From: Corydoras sp. C115
Taxonomy: Eukaryota; Chordata; Actinopteri; Siluriformes; Callichthyidae
DNA length: 64,000 nt
Direction of reading: 5' to 3'
Assembly (NCBI GenBank): GCA_019802505.1
Contig: JAFMOC010000105.1
Coordinates: 248,001-312,000 of the forward strand
Position numbers and translations under genes: made by a program. Shown here one piece after another: positions 1 through 12,685 of the stretch. The notes under the pieces are model-generated. The model saw only the letters and a program-made list of their open reading frames with translations, did not search any database and was not told the DNA's origin. Each line of letters opens with the position of its first letter. The first letter of the stretch is position 1.

Positions 1-2359
1 TAGACCCCTATTTACACCTTGCAGTTGTTACAAATGAATAACACAATCACTCTGACATATGCTGCTCTTTTACTCCTGTGATTCCTATAATCAGAAAGGA
101 CTGACATTTTATTTCAGCCTCTGCTCTGTAACTTTTCAGGTCTAAATATTGTCCAATGTAAGGTCTGGTAATTGGATTTCTAAAAGGTAATTCATTTTTG
201 ATTTATTGATATTTACAGATAAATCCCATTCTATTCTCTGACTTTCAACTCAAAATAACCAAAGCTTACTCTTGTTTTATTTTATTTGTTTTATTTTATT
301 TAATTGCTGTTTTGTTTTATTAATTGGATTGTTTTATTGCTTGCTTTTGATTATTGTTTCTATGGTCTGTTTTAGGTTTTCATAATTAACTATATACAGC
401 ACTTTGTTTCAGCTGTTATAGTTTTTAAAGTGGTTTACAAATAAAGTTGAATTGAGTTGAGTAGAGATGGCAAAAAAATATATTTCAGCTCAAATCCGAC
501 CCACATACCCTATTTTCATCTGGTCCACATTACGCGTGGATTGATAGCACTCAAGTGGATCTCAGGTGTGATGTGTGGACCACATATGTACCAGTATAGG
601 ACACGTATCAGCCAACAGTAATGTACATTAGGGTACAACAACAACAAAAAAATCTAAATCTGATTCTGCAAAATCTGCAAAAAAAAATCAAAATCTGATT
701 CTGCAAAATCTGCAAAATCTTTACCATAATTGATCCAAAGATGTTTTCAGATATTTATTTTTAGAATACTAACAGAAGAAAACATGTGGTAAGTTATTGG
801 TGTGTGCATGCAGATATGACAGATTTGGATCATTTTAAGGCTTGCAAAAATGCATCAGTGTTTACATATGACACATTAGACATTACACAATCTTCTACAC
901 AAACTTCAAAGTGATATGTGTAATGACAAAGATAGATCCTAAAACCGGTCCAGTGCATCATCATCCAACACAAGTTGAGGACCATGCATGACATTATTTG
1001 TCATTTGTCCATTTCAAATGCCATATTAGCAACAGTTCTTTTAAAGATAAGACTGTGCAGTAGCTTAGTTTACTTCAAAAAACAATTTCATGTCCCTTCA
1101 TAAAGGAAGGGTGCATTTGCAAGTTCAGACACTGAAGATAGACATGACTGCCCACACATTACATTATGATTAATCCCTCAGCTGTTTACTGAGTTCTAGG
1201 TTTCAAACAGGCTCAAAGGTGTTCAGTGTTTTTTTTTATATATATATATTTTGTATGCTTTGTACAGGCCAGAAAATATGTCTTTAATGAAACCATGTTT
1301 GTGTGCAGGGGGCACCACCATGCTGGAATAAAAAAAGTATTTCTTGAACATCTAGGGTTTTTCTTTTTAAATAATCAAGTAAAGCTGTACTGGAACTAAT
1401 GGCCTTTGGGCCAAAACTAAAAAACATGTTCATTTTAATAAAAATAGCTCCTCTTCTGTATTATTAGCAATATTTCCATCAAAAACATCTACAAATTATA
1501 TATTGTGTATTTTAAATTGGCTCATTTAAATGTGGACTGCACCTTAAATTTGTTTGGTCTTCAATAGCTTCCTAATGAATTGCCAGGGTAATACATTTCA
1601 TTTTCTCCCAGTTAGAGGACAACAGACATAAACAATACAGGTAGCTTATCAGTAAAAAGCATTAGAGGCTGTTATAAATCCCTTCAGGCAAATTATTGTC
1701 AACAATGTTCTAATGTTGATCAGTATGAGTCAGATGGCTTTAGTGAACTGCAATCCGCTGTTGTAATGCAAAGCATGTTGAGAGGTCTGTTGTTTTGCCA
1801 AGTGCTAATGAACTAAATTATATAATGGTTTACGATGAGGGTAATTACTTTGTGGAGTGACAATGCTCAGGCAAAGCATGGGACATTGAAACACTCATTT
1901 TAAAAATAGTTCTGCATTTTCCATTATTACTAATGACTTCAACAAATATAACCCTACACAAATAGGCTAGAGATTGTGGAAAGACCAGACCCTCTCTTAA
2001 CAAGTGGATTCTAAATATTAATGAATAATTTACTGGAACTTACATAATCCCTGTTGTTTTGCAAACACTTAATTATGTGTTAATAAATTGTACTGTAAAT
2101 CCTGTGGGTGACTTTTAAAACACCCTTCAAGCTATTTGGGGTTTTTGACAGCTATCACAACATGAACACTGCATGTCAGAGAACATTTTTTTACCATTTA
2201 GAACTTTAAAGTGGCAATAGAAAAAGTATGAAGTATAAAAGTATTTTATAAAATGGGTCGTTTTTAAAAATCTTATTGTGGCTGAAACATTTGACCAGCC
2301 GTGACATCACTGACAATAACGCCCAATAAAGATATATAACAGGTGATATTTAATGCGAG
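1..2359. other. Non-coding stretch with a CNE-like block
   Basis: No gene seen. Besides the CCACAT-type repeat and a short tandem repeat at 650-720 (AATCTGATTCTGCAAAATCT), the part 1560-1960 is free of repeats and of balanced complexity. Confidence 0.5.
485..640. repeat. Degenerate CCACAT-rich repeat
   Basis: Contains TGGTCCACATTACGCG, GTGTGGACCACATATGTACC and ACACGTATCAGCCAACAG. The same style recurs at 34225-34560. Confidence 0.45.
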
Positions 2360-2622
2360 GGCGGCACGGTGGCTTAGTGGTTAGCACGTTCGCCTCTCAG
2401 CACTAGGGACTCCAGTCCAAAAACATGGATCAAGTCAATTGAGTTCTCCAAATTGCCCCATATAGAGCGTGTATGTGTGCGTGTCTGTGTGAGTGAGTGT
2501 GTGCCCAGCGACAGATTGGTGCCCTGTCCTGGGTGTATCTGCCAAGCGCCCGAAATGCCCCCCCCCCCCCCCCCCCCCCCCCGCGACCCTGATAAAGGAT
2601 AGAGCGGAAGATGATGGATGGA
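2360..2622 (+). repeat. tRNA-headed SINE, internal deletion
   Basis: The head GCGGCACGGTGGCTTAGTGG is intact. The B-box region to the middle is deleted (AGCACTAGGGACTCCAGTCC joins the two halves). A 24-base C run lies before CGCGACCCTGATA. Confidence 0.85.
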
Positions 2623-3179
2623 TATATAATGCATTATTTTAAATCATATAACAGAAATGGAAATACAGATTAATATAAACAGCAAGATGATTTTCGTCAC
2701 ACACTATGCTGGTATTCCGGAACTCAGCAATTAACTCACTTTTAAAACCGAGATGACATCACAGAAGACCTTTTCTTTAATGACTTTGCTTTCAATAAAC
2801 ACATTTATGAATCAAACCTTGTCTTTTTCATTATAGTCTTATTGTAACCATTTTATAAAAGCAATAAGTCTCTCGAGGTTGTGCAATATTGTGAATAAAT
2901 CATGCCCTCTCTTGCCTTATTGCTTTATAAGCCATCTATAAACTACTGTGTGTGTAGTTTCAGTAGGAGACTATGAAAACATAGTTAAATGTAAATCATC
3001 TTTTAATTGTGCTAATTAAATTATAAGTACCTAATAAAAACATTTAAGAGAATGTTTGTATATTCTCTGGTTGTATATTTGATAATTACAAAGATAGTAA
3101 TCAGATGTGTTTGTGGGGTTTGAAAGGCAGTTTAAATGGCTGGCTCTTGGTTTTAACTGTTCCTGTTGGAGACATATAC

Positions 3180-3480
3180 ACAACCTAACATTGGATGCCC
3201 TTCTGGATGTCACCCTCCTATTTATGAGGGCTTGAGAGAGGCACTACAAGCGCATTGATATGTAAAACACCCAATGGATAGGACCTCCAATTTACCCATC
3301 AGCATCTTTTGGGAATGTGGAAGGAAAAGGGAGACCCCAGAGAAAACCCACACGGACATGGAGAGGACACGCAGACTATATATGAAGGACTGAATTCGAC
3401 CTTCTTGAGGGAGGGAGAAGTACTAATCACTCTGCGACGTGTTGCCGGAAGGCAGTTTAAACATACGCTGTATGAATAAC
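3180..3480 (-). repeat. Old SINE-related composite repeat
   Basis: ATTGGATGCCCTTCTGGATG with TTTATGAGGGCTTGAGAG is a common fish repeat phrase. It is followed by a diverged reverse SINE middle (GAAAACCCACACGGACATGG). Confidence 0.5.
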
Positions 3481-3599
3481 GTGCTGCATGTTTGTTGTAA
3501 AAAGTCATCGTAAGAAATGCTTTGCTGATCAACTTGATTTTTCTTCCTGCATCTGTTACTTCAGCGAGCAAGCTTCAAAATGAGTCCTGCAATTCACTG

Positions 3600-5300
3600 A
3601 CAGACATAAAGGCTGCTGCATGCTGGGTAAGAAATTGATAAAATAATAATAATAAAATAGTTGTCCCCCATGGGATCTTTTCTCCCCAAGAACATTATGC
3701 TTTTTGCTTTAGAAGACAAATGGTTCAGTACTATTGAGCCATTTTTGAGTGACATACATCACTTCTTTAGAATTTCAGTACATGGAAAATAAGAGAACAC
3801 AACTTGAAAAAGGATATTTATTAAACTTACTACAATTTGACTACAAATTGGCATTGTACATTAATCGGCCAACTGACCTAAAAGTATGATGCATATCAAG
3901 ACAGTTAATGCATATGATATTTAATGTGTAAATGCTGTGCAGAAATTTAGAAATTGTTGTTATTTGGTCTCCTCCTGGCAGTGGCAATGAACTAACCAAA
4001 GGATTATTTATTAAAGAAGAAAAGAAAAGAAAAAAACATTCATGGCATGCAGATAGCAAGTAAGTAACGTAAAACAACTACACCTGACAACAGTGGGAGG
4101 ACTGAAAGCTTAAATAAGGTACTTGACACCAACAACAGTTTGGGGGAATTACTAATGGCTAAGGACAAAAACATGCGGGAGACGGGCCAAAAAAGCCGAC
4201 AAGGGAGGAAAAACGAAAACAACAACAAAAAAAAACTGAATTTTTTTTGTGCACATTTTGTATCAATAAGTCATTGAGAGTTTAGTATTGTTAAAAGTGT
4301 TTTAAACATGAAAATATCAGTTTTAAATAAAATGAAATTTTCATAATGTTCAAGCCCTTAATCAATATTAATATTGCATGAACGCACACACACACACACA
4401 CACATGCAGGGACACACATACATAAATGTTTATACATTTATACATACTCACTTGAAACCTTAACCATAAATAATATTACTGATTTTACTTTATAATGCAC
4501 ACACAAATTCTGAATACAAATTTACAGCTTTCTGTCCATATTTGCAAATATGAATACAGATTTAAAGATTCTGATACACATTTAAAACCATTGTTGATTC
4601 TTTTCTGTGACAAAGATACAAAAATAGCAGGAAGAAATGCTGAAGGTTTTTCTGTTTGTCTCAGTACTGTGTAACATTTGCATTTCAGTTGGTTTGAATG
4701 TACAGATGTGAAAATGCTTAAACCGGTTATGTAGAGTTTAAGCCAAGTAGAATGTCAGCCTTAAGCCAAAGTAAAGATGAAGCAATTCACCTATAAATCT
4801 GATTCACATCATGTGCTGTTCATCACTGAGGAACTTGAAGGATACATTTGACATTGAAAAGAAATCCGGGTCGATTTCTGAGAGGGAAAGAAGTGATTTT
4901 TCTGAGTGCTTTAAAGGACACTTTAGAACACTAATCGTTCTAATCTTCTCATCACTACATGAAAACCAGATGATTGAAGTTTGTGTGATGGGAACCGATC
5001 ACATTTTAAAAATGAAAAAGGTTCTGAATATGAAAACTAGGATATCAAATGAGCCAGCATCCTTTTCCAAACCATGGACATTACTGTGACTTTGCTCTTT
5101 GTCTTAAACAGAGGATCTATTCAGCTTGAAAGCGTTCACTTTTTTATGTTCTGATAAGAGGGACTGACTTGTATTTTTTCAAAGCTCTTCACTGAAATTA
5201 ATGTGAAAGGTCAAGATTTCATCACTTGACACTTTACAAACCATGCTTTTATAAAACTACTATATTTTTTGCTCGGTTAAATTCACCCTTTAGTCATGAC
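3600..5300. other. Non-coding stretch
   Basis: A CA microsatellite and A/T-rich sequence. The frame 4811-5089 on the + strand (92 codons) has no recognisable features, so it is not called. Confidence 0.5.
4384..4404. repeat. (CA)n microsatellite
   Basis: About ten CA units. Confidence 0.9.
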
Positions 5301-5307
5301 AACGATG

Positions 5308-5657
5308 ATTTATCCATCAATTATCTTCCACTTTATCCTCTATTAGGGTAATGTATACCATCATGCCCATCCAGAACGACTCCGGCGCTGGGCAGAAACA
5401 CCCAGGACAGGGCCCCAACCCATCACAGGGCACACGCTCACTCAAACAGACACGCACACACACTCTATACGGGGAAATTTGGAGAATTCAATTGACCTTG
5501 ATTCATGTTTTTGGACTGTGAGAGGAAACCGGAGAACCCGGAGGAAACCCAGGCGGACACGGGAGAAACATGGAAACTCCACCCAGATTGGGATTCGAAC
5601 CGGGAATCCCTAGTGCTGAGAGGAGAACATGGTAACCACTAAGCCACCGTGCCGCCT
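5308..5657 (-). repeat. tRNA-headed SINE, full length
   Basis: Reads from tail (CAATTATCTTCCACTTTATC) to head (CCACCGTGCCGCC). Many substitutions place it among the older copies. Confidence 0.85.
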
Positions 5658-5699
5658 GGACAATGTTGATTTAGTGTTGTAAAAATAAGAAAGGATGGC

Positions 5700-5972
5700 A
5701 GAACAGTCCTGGGTCCTGGGTGGAGTTTCCATGTTCTCCCAGTGTTTGTGTGGGTTCCCTATAGGCTCTCCGGATTTCTCCCACAGTCCAAAAACATGGT
5801 TTCAAGGTAAACTGGAAATTGCTAAATTGCCGTTGTCTAAATTCCAATATATAATGTGGGTGTGTGTGTGTGCCCAGAAATAGATTTGTGCCCTGATCTG
5901 TGTGTCATGTTCTTGGATGAATCCCCCCATGACCTTTATTTCTACTATAGGAATAAGTGGAAGATAGTGAAA
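5700..5972 (+). repeat. tRNA-headed SINE, head missing
   Basis: Starts at GGGTGGAGTTTCCATG and ends in a diverged GGAATAAGTGGAAGATAG tail. It lies 40 bp from an inverted copy. Confidence 0.75.
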
Positions 5973-5979
5973 TAATAAG

Positions 5980-7110
5980 AAAGTATGTCCTCATAGTACG
6001 TCTGAATTTTCTATTGTTGAAAACATATAAAGAGGAACAGAACATCAAAATCTGTTCTTTCTTTTCAGGCCAGTTTATCCTTTTACCATGCAGTGAATTA
6101 AAGCTCCCTAACACTATTCCTCCCTAATCGTGGTTTTGGATTCAATTCATTTTAAAGGCTTCAGGCAAGTGCCAACGATACATCACATTATGCATCATTC
6201 TCCATAAGTTATTATCATAATCATCTATACACCACTTTGATGTGCTCATTTTCCTTTATTCCATCAACGTGATGCAGCCCGGCTGTGCAGTCAGTCTAAA
6301 TTAAACTGTCTTCTGTGTGACAAAAAGACTGGCAAGATTGGCATAAATATTAAACACTTCATGCTACATTTTTACATGCTAAGAAAGGTTCAAAGTATAA
6401 TAAATTTCTCTGATAGAATGGCAATGCCATTTAGTGTTTCATTACCTGTTTCATTTTTATTTATGATAAATTTAAAATCTGTGCATGTACAGCAAACAAT
6501 TCTCATAATACATGATCGAAAAGACTGATATAAGTTTATCAGTGTACCACGAAGGCCAAGTGGTTCCTTTCTGAGGCTCCAATGACTAATGCAAAATAAT
6601 GATGCAGACTTGCGTGGATGCTCACAGAAAGAGAAATAGACAAGTGAAAATGAAAGAGGCTGTTTGACAATTGATGAGCCACAGTCGGAGATCAAAATAA
6701 GTCTTATGAGTGGCATAAAAGTCTGGATGCCTAATGTGTTTCTGCCACAAATGCATGCACAAAAGTTGCCCCTTGATCTATCTTAGATTGTAGACATGCA
6801 GAACATCAAAATGAGACATTAAGGGGTGGAGGAAATTCTTTTAGTAATTTCTCCCTTCTGCTTTATCTGTAAGATCATTTGAAGTTTAAGGTGCAGGGCT
6901 TTAAAAGTTTGTTGGTACTAGTAAGGATAAAGCGAGGTGAGTAATTGATTTGTATTTTTAGCAACAATTAATTATAATAAATGTTATCATGTAGGTTTTT
7001 TTCAAATATATGGCCAGTGTTGTCCCAAAAAGCTATTCTTAAAACAATTAAAAAATAAGTATTGTATTCCACTACTATAGATAGTAATCTGTATAGCAGA
7101 CTCTTACCCC
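5980..7110. other. Non-coding, repeat-free, CNE-like
   Basis: No exon structure seen. The core 6300-6870 is moderately GC-balanced and rich in homeodomain-like AT words. Confidence 0.45.
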
Positions 7111-7112
7111 GA

Positions 7113-7385
7113 TTATCCATCCATCTATTATCTTCCGCTTTATCCTCTACTAGTGTCGCTGTGGGGTTCCCCATGCCCATCCAGGGAAGAACATTTCAGG
7201 CGCTGGGCAGACACACCCAGGACAGGGGGCCAATCTATCGCTGGGTACACACTCACTCACACAAACACTCTATATGGAAAAAACCCACGCGGACACGGGG
7301 AGAACATGGAAACTCCACCCAGATTGGGATTTGAACCGGGAATGCTGGGAGGAGAATGTGCTGACCACTAAGGCACCGTGCGGCC
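7113..7385 (-). repeat. tRNA-headed SINE, internal deletion
   Basis: Tail and head are present. The middle (GACTTGATCCATGTTTTTGG) is deleted, joining TATATGGAAAA to ACCCACGCGGAC. Confidence 0.85.
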
Positions 7386-8439
7386 CTCTTAATAAATGAT
7401 TATTCATTTATAATTTACTTTAATGTCACTAGACCATACTAAGGCAAGTGGCTTGATTTTGTGGTTTGGCAAGTTTGATTAATTTAAACTTGGATTTAAA
7501 AGATCAAGTTTTAAAGGACCATCCAGGATATGAGTTTTACATATTTTGAGTTTTAATACTTTTACTTTTAAAACTCTTGACATAAAATGTCAGAAAAAAG
7601 AATTCTGAGCAGGAAAAGTCCAAAGACTGGTACTTTCATTTCAATTCCATGATTGAGGTTAATATCCCATAGGCAGAATACTAGTGGCTCAAATAGTTTT
7701 AAAGATTTCTGGTGATGGAAACAAACTTATTCCCAACAGTAATTTGTGCAAAAATATATTTAACATATAACATAATACTTATAATATATATAAAATATAA
7801 GTTGTTGGTCATTCACACTGTCCATTGCTGTCAGGATGGTAAACTCATGAAAGATTAAGTGAGTTACCCAGATTCCTTAAAAGGTGACCTCCACACAGCT
7901 AAAGTGAAATAAAGATTTAGGAGTGAATAAAATATTCTTCAAGCCCAAAAAATGGCCTTTTGGGAGCCACGGTACCACCAGAAAATGACTCCGATGTGGA
8001 GATTCCCCTCCCTTTCACTGGTCAATATGTAAATGAATTCCACTTGCATGTAGAATTCAGAGTCATTTTAATTTGTGGAATCGAATCTATGAGTTACTAT
8101 CTGTAAGGACGAGCCTTTGCACGGATAGAGAGTAATTGATCCAGATTAATGGAGGATGTGATGAGAGTTGATGGAAACATATCACGGTCTTTGCAGGAGA
8201 GCTCAGCCTGGAGCTCTTGGCATAATCCTGCCCAGGAATGAGTGAGCAAGCTGGCTCATTCCAGCTGCTGCTTGCAGTGAGGGTTCTAAACTCGTATAAG
8301 GATTGCCAGTGAAATGAGACCTCTGACGCAGATTAAGGAGCAATTCACCACAAGAAAAATCCGGAAACGGATGAGAGAATGTGCTTTTAAAGTCCTGAAA
8401 ATAAATTGTAATCATGAGATTTGGAAAGTTAGAGTTCAC

Positions 8440-8560
8440 AAAGCCAGTGATGGATTGGCACTCTGTCGTGGGTGTATCTGCTCAGCCCTTAAAACAGCCC
8501 CCCCCCCCCCCCCAACTACGCAAGTCCAGAATTAAGCAGAAGATAATTAGATGAGATAAG
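8440..8560 (+). repeat. SINE 3' fragment
   Basis: CAGTGATGGATTGGCACTCT, GGGTGTATCTGCTCAG and a C run are followed by AAGCAGAAGATAATTAGATG. Confidence 0.65.
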
Positions 8561-8803
8561 ATGAGTTCACAAAGCTAAACATCAGTGTCCTGAGACCATG
8601 CAAACAAGTCAAATATGATCTGTCGGTCAGTTGCTGGATGGTGGCTGGTGAGGTCCAGAGAGCATGACAGAACACCAACAGGTAGAGCTGGATAAAGTCA
8701 TTACTGAAGTTTAAAGCAACTAAACCGAAAAAAAAAATGAAAGCAGATAATGGAGACATCAAAGCAGCAGGTTTACCAGAGAAAGTGCAAAATCTGTTTG
8801 ACC

Positions 8804-9180
8804 TGTTTTAAAAATATATACCACAAATAGATGTACACTATTAATATCACATTGACTATGAGCAGGCAGTTGTCATAGAGTCTGTGGAAAATAAAAAAAA
8901 CATACATTGAACTTATTTAGACTGGGATGACCGCACTGGATTCGGCTCCTCGATCAGTATGATGCACTGGGCAGCTGAATGCTTGTCTGCTCCTCTCCTT
9001 CTTCAGACTCTCATTCACCCTAAGTGGAAACAAATCAAAGTTCAAATTTTAAAATCTTATGAACACACTGAGCGCAATAAACCATTCAGTTTGATTCGGA
9101 CATTATCCGACAAGTGCTCATTCTTATCAACAATTTTTCTCCCTCCTTTAAATGCCAAATTATGCATTTTCAGCACCAAT
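8804..9180. repeat. Extra copy of part of the 10-12 kb repeat
   Basis: Shares AAATAGATGTACAC, GTGGAAAATAAAAAAA, TTATTTAGACTGGGATGACC and CAGTTTGATTCGGACATTA with 10215-10425. A related tail (CTTCCTATAAACACAAAATTAT versus CTCCTTTAAATGCCAAATTAT) recurs near 12060. Confidence 0.65.
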
Positions 9181-9211
9181 TCAGTACATTAAGTCACCCA
9201 ATAATATTATA

Positions 9212-9532
9212 TTATCCATCCATCCATCGCTTTATCCTATATTATGGTCGCGGGGGGGGGACGTTTCGGGCGCTGGGCAAATAAACCCAGGACAGGGCGC
9301 CAATCTATCGCTGGGCACACACTCACTCACACAGACACACTCTATATGGGGCAATTTGGAGTACTAAATTGACTTGATCCATGTTTTTGGACTGTGGGAG
9401 GAAACCGGAAAACCCGGAGGAAACCCACGCGGACACGGGGAGAACATGGAAACTCCACCCAGATGTGGATTCGAACCAGGATTCCTAGTGCTGAGAGGTG
9501 AACGTGCTAACCACTAAGCCACCGTGCCGCCA
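9212..9532 (-). repeat. tRNA-headed SINE, full length
   Basis: Tail CCATCCATCGCTTTATCC (short deletion), head CCACCGTGCCGCC. Inserted in an ATATT-rich stretch. Confidence 0.88.
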
Positions 9533-9554
9533 ATATTATATTATATTATATAAA

Positions 9555-9873
9555 TGGGCAGCACGGTGGTTTAGTGGTTAGCACGTTCGCCTCTCAACGC
9601 TAGTGATTGCCGGTTCGAATCCCCATCTGGGTGGAGTTTCCATGTTCTCCTCGTGTCCACGTGGGTTTCCTCCGGGTTCTCCGGTTTCCTCCCACAATCC
9701 AAAAACATGGATTAAGTCAATTGAATCCTCCAAATTGGCCCATATAGAGTGTGTGTGTGTGTGAGTGTGTGTCCAGTGATAGATTGGCGCCCTGTCCTGG
9801 GTGTATCTGGGCATGGGGAACCCCACCGCGACCCTACTAGAGGATAAAAGCGGGAGATAATGAATGAATGAAG
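9555..9873 (+). repeat. tRNA-headed SINE, GAATG-tail subfamily
   Basis: Opposite in direction to the previous copy, 22 bp away. Has the CACCGCGACCC, GCGGGAGATAATGAATG variant. Confidence 0.88.
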
Positions 9874-9959
9874 GAATATATTATATAAATATTATAATAA
9901 TAATGGTAAATTCTCAATACACCTTAGAACAAAATTAAATTCTATATTAATATTCTCAA

Positions 9960-12440
9960 CCTTGGCTTATATCTTATATACCTATTGATTAGGCGTGTAA
10001 TGGTACAATTATTTCACAATTCAGTACAAATTTGGTACAGAGGTGGGGGGGGGTTGTTTTTTTTAATTATTATTATTATTATTGTTATTATTATTATTCT
10101 CAGGAAATACTGCCTACATTAAAATAAACCACACACCAAATAAGTACATTCCCTTTATTAACTAAATAGTTTACCCGGTCAGTCTGCTGCCAAGCTCATT
10201 TTGAAAAAATAAAAACCAGAAATAGATGTACTCAATTAACACCAAATTGACTACAAATAGGTGTATTTACATATATGTAGAAAGCAGACATTTGCCAGAG
10301 AGTTTGTGGAAAATAAAAAAACGTACACTAACCTTATTTAGACTGGGATGACCGCATGGGATTTGGCTCCTCAATCAGAATGACGCACTGTGGAAACAAA
10401 TCAAAATGAGTCAGTTTGATTCGGACATTAATTACCAACCCAGGTCATTTTTATAATCAACAGAACTTACTCCATACTTATTTACACAACAATTTTACTA
10501 ACTACAACACAAACTTCTTGGGGGCTCATATAAATTAGCCAATTAGAAATCCCCTGTAAGAAGCTCATAGATATTAAATATAAAAGTCCCTTGAAAGAGG
10601 CTCATTCACATATTTAAGTCCTCTGTCATGGGCTCATATGTTTTATTCTAAGCAACGTCCTCTTATCAGGGGCTTATATGCATTATAAATTGATTTGTCC
10701 ACCCAAAGAAAAGTTTATTGAAAAAAAAGTCCTCATAAAACACTTTTATATATATACTCAACCTTGGCTTATGTACCTATTGATTAGGGGTGTAGCTCCC
10801 TCAGATTCAAAGTCAACAGCACTATTCTTGCCAATACTGATTAGGTTTATTCTTGAGTTTGCACCTTAACTTTGCACATAACCTTACACCCAACCGTAAG
10901 AACTGTAACATAAATCAAATAAACAAATATACAATGAGCAACTTACATATTGTAGACTATTAATCTTAAGACTGATCCTTTGTTGGTTTTATCACACGAA
11001 TTTACATCTTGATTTAGAACCGTAATTACATATCAATTCACTCTAATGCTAGAAAAGGTAATAAACATAATTGGTGTACTAACAGAACACAAACCTCATT
11101 GGCTGCATGAAATATCAAAGAGAGCAATAGTTTCACATTGGGACCTGCTGGTCTTCAGCCGCTGAATAACCCTTTGGAACTAACTTTGGAACTAACTTTG
11201 GAACTTTGGAACCTTTGTAACGTGGTAACCGTGGTAATTAGCAGTGTAACCATGGAAATTAACATTGTCAATGTTCTTAAAAGAACAGACGTTATAAAAT
11301 ACACTATTATACAAGTTTACAAACTTTAAACCAATTTAAAATATAAACTGCTTAAGTAGGCAGTTACAAGGTTTGTAACAGTACACAATATTCATTTTGC
11401 ACACAAACCATTCTTAATAACTACAAAGCAAACTTCTTGGGGGCTCATAAATTAGCCAATTAGAAATCCCCTGTAAGAAACTCATAGATTTTAACTAAAA
11501 AGTCCCTTAAAGAGGTTCATTCACCTATTTAGGTCCTCTGTCATGGGCTCATATGTTTTATTCTAAGCAATGTCCTCTTACAGGGGCTTATATGTATTAT
11601 AAATTGATTTGTCCCCCAATGAAAGGTTTATTGAAAAAAACGTCCTTATAAAACACTTTTATATATACTTGATACGTACTATTCATTTTCTCAATCTTAG
11701 CTTATGTACCTATTAATTAGGGGTGTAACAGTACATAAAATTAATGGACCTCAGTACGAATTCGGTATAGTGGTGTGTGTGGGGGGGGGGGGGTTATCCG
11801 AAAAAAAAATTCTTAAGTCACCTAATAATCTTAATAGAACATTGTTAATACAGACTACATCAAAATAAACCACACACGGATAATAAATCAGTCACCTAAA
11901 ACCCTTTTTTAAACCAAATGAGTATATTTCCTTAAATAACCAAAGTTTACCCCACCAGTGTTTTAAAAAAAAAATACAAATAGACATACTCTATTAATAC
12001 CACATTGACCACATATAAGTGTATATACATATACTCTAGTTATTCTTAACAATTTTTTTCTTCCTATAAACACAAAATTATACACTTTCTCCTTAAATAA
12101 CAATTTTTTTTCATCATTTCATTCTTGAATCACTTAACAAACTAGCTAACACTAACAACAAAACAACCTTCTTGGGGGCTCATATAAATTAGCCAATTAG
12201 AAATCCCCTGGAAGAAGCTCATAGATTTTAACTAAAAAGTCCCGTGAAAGAGGTTCATTCACCTATTTAAGTCCTCCATCATGGGCTCATATGTTTTATT
12301 CTAAGCAACGTCCTCTTACCAGGGGCTTATATGCATTATTAATTTATTTGTCCCCCAAAGAAAGGCTTATTGAAATAAAGGAGGTTCATTTTTTATTTTA
12401 CAATGATATTCACAACCTTAGCCTCTGGACCTTATGGTTC
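9960..12440. repeat. Triplicated AT-rich repeat (units of about 0.75-0.9 kb)
   Basis: A block beginning CTTGGGGGCTCATA, AAATTAGCCAATTAGAAATC recurs at about 10517, 11437 and 12171. It continues through TCATGGGCTCATATG, AGGGGCTTATATG and a variant of TATGTACCTATTGATTAGGG. GGGGTGTAA-C-AGTAC motifs followed by a G-run (10045, 11781) mark unit boundaries and resemble ends of fish DNA transposons. The copies differ by indels. A related part also occurs alone at 8804-9180. Confidence 0.7.
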
Positions 12441-12685
12441 GGTGCGACGATTTATTTTTTTTTCCCTGGAGTACTTTTATCAAATGCTTTAAAAGCAGGG
12501 TTCACCACCGTGACATATGAATCAGAATCCTATATTAATCCCAGAGGGTAAATACATATGCGCTATATATGTTGCAAAATTTCCATAGATTTAGGAGTAT
12601 GTGGGAAGGTTGTATAAAGAAACTTATAGTTAAATAAATAATAAAATGTGTAATGCCGCTATATTGAGGGGTGTCTGGAACGTAA

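Noticed and set aside
2374..2634. Reading frame with a glycine run on the complement
   Set aside because: It lies in a SINE, and the glycines come from a C homopolymer.
4811..5089. 92-codon frame on the + strand
   Set aside because: No recognisable motif, no codon-use signal that I can judge, no promoter or splice context. Chance frame likely.
7250..7275. tRNA genes suggested by B-box-like GGTTCGAATCC motifs across the window
   Set aside because: All occurrences are in SINE heads. The cloverleaf is not preserved and no free-standing tRNA was seen.
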